A stretch of DNA of 64,000 nt, from assembly GCA_023266115.1 (NCBI GenBank), contig JAHFRU010000014.1, forward strand, positions 1 to 64,000, in the 5' to 3' direction. Below the pieces are notes generated by a model, which had not been told where the DNA came from, searched no databases, and was given only the letters and a program-made list of their open reading frames with translations. Both the position numbers and the translations under genes were made by a program. Below, piece by piece: positions 63,269 to 64,000 of the stretch; positions within the stretch are counted from its first letter, which is position 1; every line of letters begins with the position of its first letter. The DNA comes from Gammaproteobacteria bacterium (GTDB taxonomy: Bacteria > Pseudomonadota > Gammaproteobacteria > VBWC01).

Positions 63269-64000
63269 ATGGCGAATCAGCGTTTCCGGATTGAAAAAGA
63301 CAGCCTCGGGGAATTCAGTGTTCCGGAGGACGCCTGGTACGGCGTACAGACCGCGCGCGCCATAGCCAACTTCCCGATCAGCGGCCGCCGGCCGGATCGG
63401 GATTTCGTCCTCGCGCACATCACGATAAAACGCGCCGCGGCAATCGCCAACCGACAACCCGCCTGGCTGGATGCGCGCCGCGCCGACGCCATCATGAAGG
63501 TCTGCGACCGGATTCTGGCCGGCGAACATCTCGATCAGTTCGTTGTCGACCGCTTTCAGGCGGGCGCCGGCACCAGCCACAATATGAACAGCAACGAGGT
63601 GATCGCCAATCTCGTCAACGTAGCGCTCGGCGGCCAGCGCGGCACCTATGATCCGGTCAACCCGAACGACCACGTCAATATGGGCCAGAGCACCAACGAT
63701 ACGATACCGACGGCGATTCGCCTCGCGGCGCTGGCCAAGCTGCCACGCCTGATTGCTGCGGTTGAAAACATGGCAACGGAATTCACACGTATCGGCACTG
63801 CCGAAGCGGACACGGTCAAGAGCGGCCGCACGCACCTGCAGGATGCGGTGCCAACCACCATCGGCCGGGAGTTCAGCGCCTACGCGTGGACGCTGACCCG
63901 CTGTGCGCGGCGGTTGGCGCTGACGCGCGAACCGCTGTGTTCGATCGGCCTCGGCGGCAGTGCCGCCGGCACCGGCCTGAACACCTCGCCAGGTTATGCC
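63269..64000 (+). CDS. aspA: Aspartase/class II fumarase family lyase, 5' part only
   Basis: A 244-codon partial ORF without a stop, so absent from the ORF track. The ATG at 63269 has GCGGAG about 12 bp upstream. Residues include SVPEDAWYGVQTARAIANFP, GAGTSHNMNSNEVIAN, NPNDHVNMGQSTNDTIPTA and RTHLQDAVPTTIGREFSAY, with GLGGSAAGTGLNTSPGYA before the window ends. The GTSxNMNxNEV and HVNxxQSTND patterns fit aspartate ammonia-lyase better than FumC, but the catalytic GSSIMPGKxN loop lies beyond the end, so the exact activity is open. Confidence 0.88.
   Translation, partial: MANQRFRIEKDSLGEFSVPEDAWYGVQTARAIANFPISGRRPDRDFVLAHITIKRAAAIANRQPAWLDARRADAIMKVCDRILAGEHLDQFVVDRFQAGAGTSHNMNSNEVIANLVNVALGGQRGTYDPVNPNDHVNMGQSTNDTIPTAIRLAALAKLPRLIAAVENMATEFTRIGTAEADTVKSGRTHLQDAVPTTIGREFSAYAWTLTRCARRLALTREPLCSIGLGGSAAGTGLNTSPGYA

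Noticed and set aside
1-64000. CRISPR array or cas genes
   Set aside because: No regularly spaced direct repeats and no Cas-like proteins were seen.

Overview
The window looks like a chromosomal segment of a gammaproteobacterium, probably an environmental, non-enteric lineage. The main reason is the gene order ruvC-ruvA-ruvB-ybgC-tolQ-tolR-tolA-tolB-pal-cpoB-queE-queC-tRNA-Lys, with aspS and yebC close by. This is a well-known gammaproteobacterial (Pseudomonas-like) arrangement. Archease/RtcB, a RecD2-type helicase, DUF1249 and FmdB-DUF502-aspS fit the same reading. No phage, plasmid backbone, CRISPR array or secondary-metabolite cluster was seen.

Layout. 0-6 kb: a sensory/uptake module of a TonB-dependent receptor, a periplasmic ABC_sub_bind-type binding protein and a membrane histidine kinase, followed by a secreted beta-barrel protein. 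6-20 kb: mostly envelope, redox and RNA-repair functions: DUF1249, slipin plus an NfeD gene carrying two offsetting indels, a VKOR-DsbA fusion, a Nudix ADP-sugar hydrolase, an archease-RtcB pair, a kelch protein, RecD2, a PP2C phosphatase next to an atypical Ser/Thr kinase, and a Sel1 protein. 20.7-31.4 kb: an accessory corridor with clear gene decay. It holds a GDP-mannose mannosyl hydrolase pseudogene, an internally deleted IS3-family element whose inverted repeats can be located, and a vanadium-haloperoxidase pseudogene. Among these lie intact PilZ, metallophosphoesterase, CDP-archaeol-synthase-like, DUF465, PD40-propeller and CheX-like genes and several small secreted proteins.

31.5-46.5 kb: the conserved core block, all on the minus strand: FmdB, DUF502, aspS, nadA, an alpha/beta hydrolase, yebC, ruvCAB, ybgC, tolQRAB-pal-cpoB, queE, queC, a hairpin terminator and tRNA-Lys(UUU). 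46.6-64 kb: an Atm1-type ABC exporter, DUF1614, an HD-GYP protein, an Ig-like secreted protein, an SDR, aconitase, a second PilZ protein, ClpB with a sigma32-like promoter, nadC, proS, a lytic transglycosylase, a Met-rich periplasmic protein, acylphosphatase and the 5' part of an aspartase/fumarase-family gene cut by the window end.

Functional themes. NAD de novo synthesis is split between nadA and nadC. The envelope is served by Tol-Pal, the lytic transglycosylase, slipin/NfeD and VKOR-DsbA. Cyclic-di-GMP and chemotaxis-type signalling is suggested by HD-GYP, two PilZ proteins and CheX. DNA and RNA repair is covered by RuvABC, RecD2 and RtcB/archease. I did not find an obviously new multi-gene system. 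The most unusual items are the bacterial CarS-like gene in a lipid-flavoured context, the kinase/phosphatase pair, the decay corridor, and the terminator that abuts tRNA-Lys. All functional names come from reading motifs by eye; no database search was possible.
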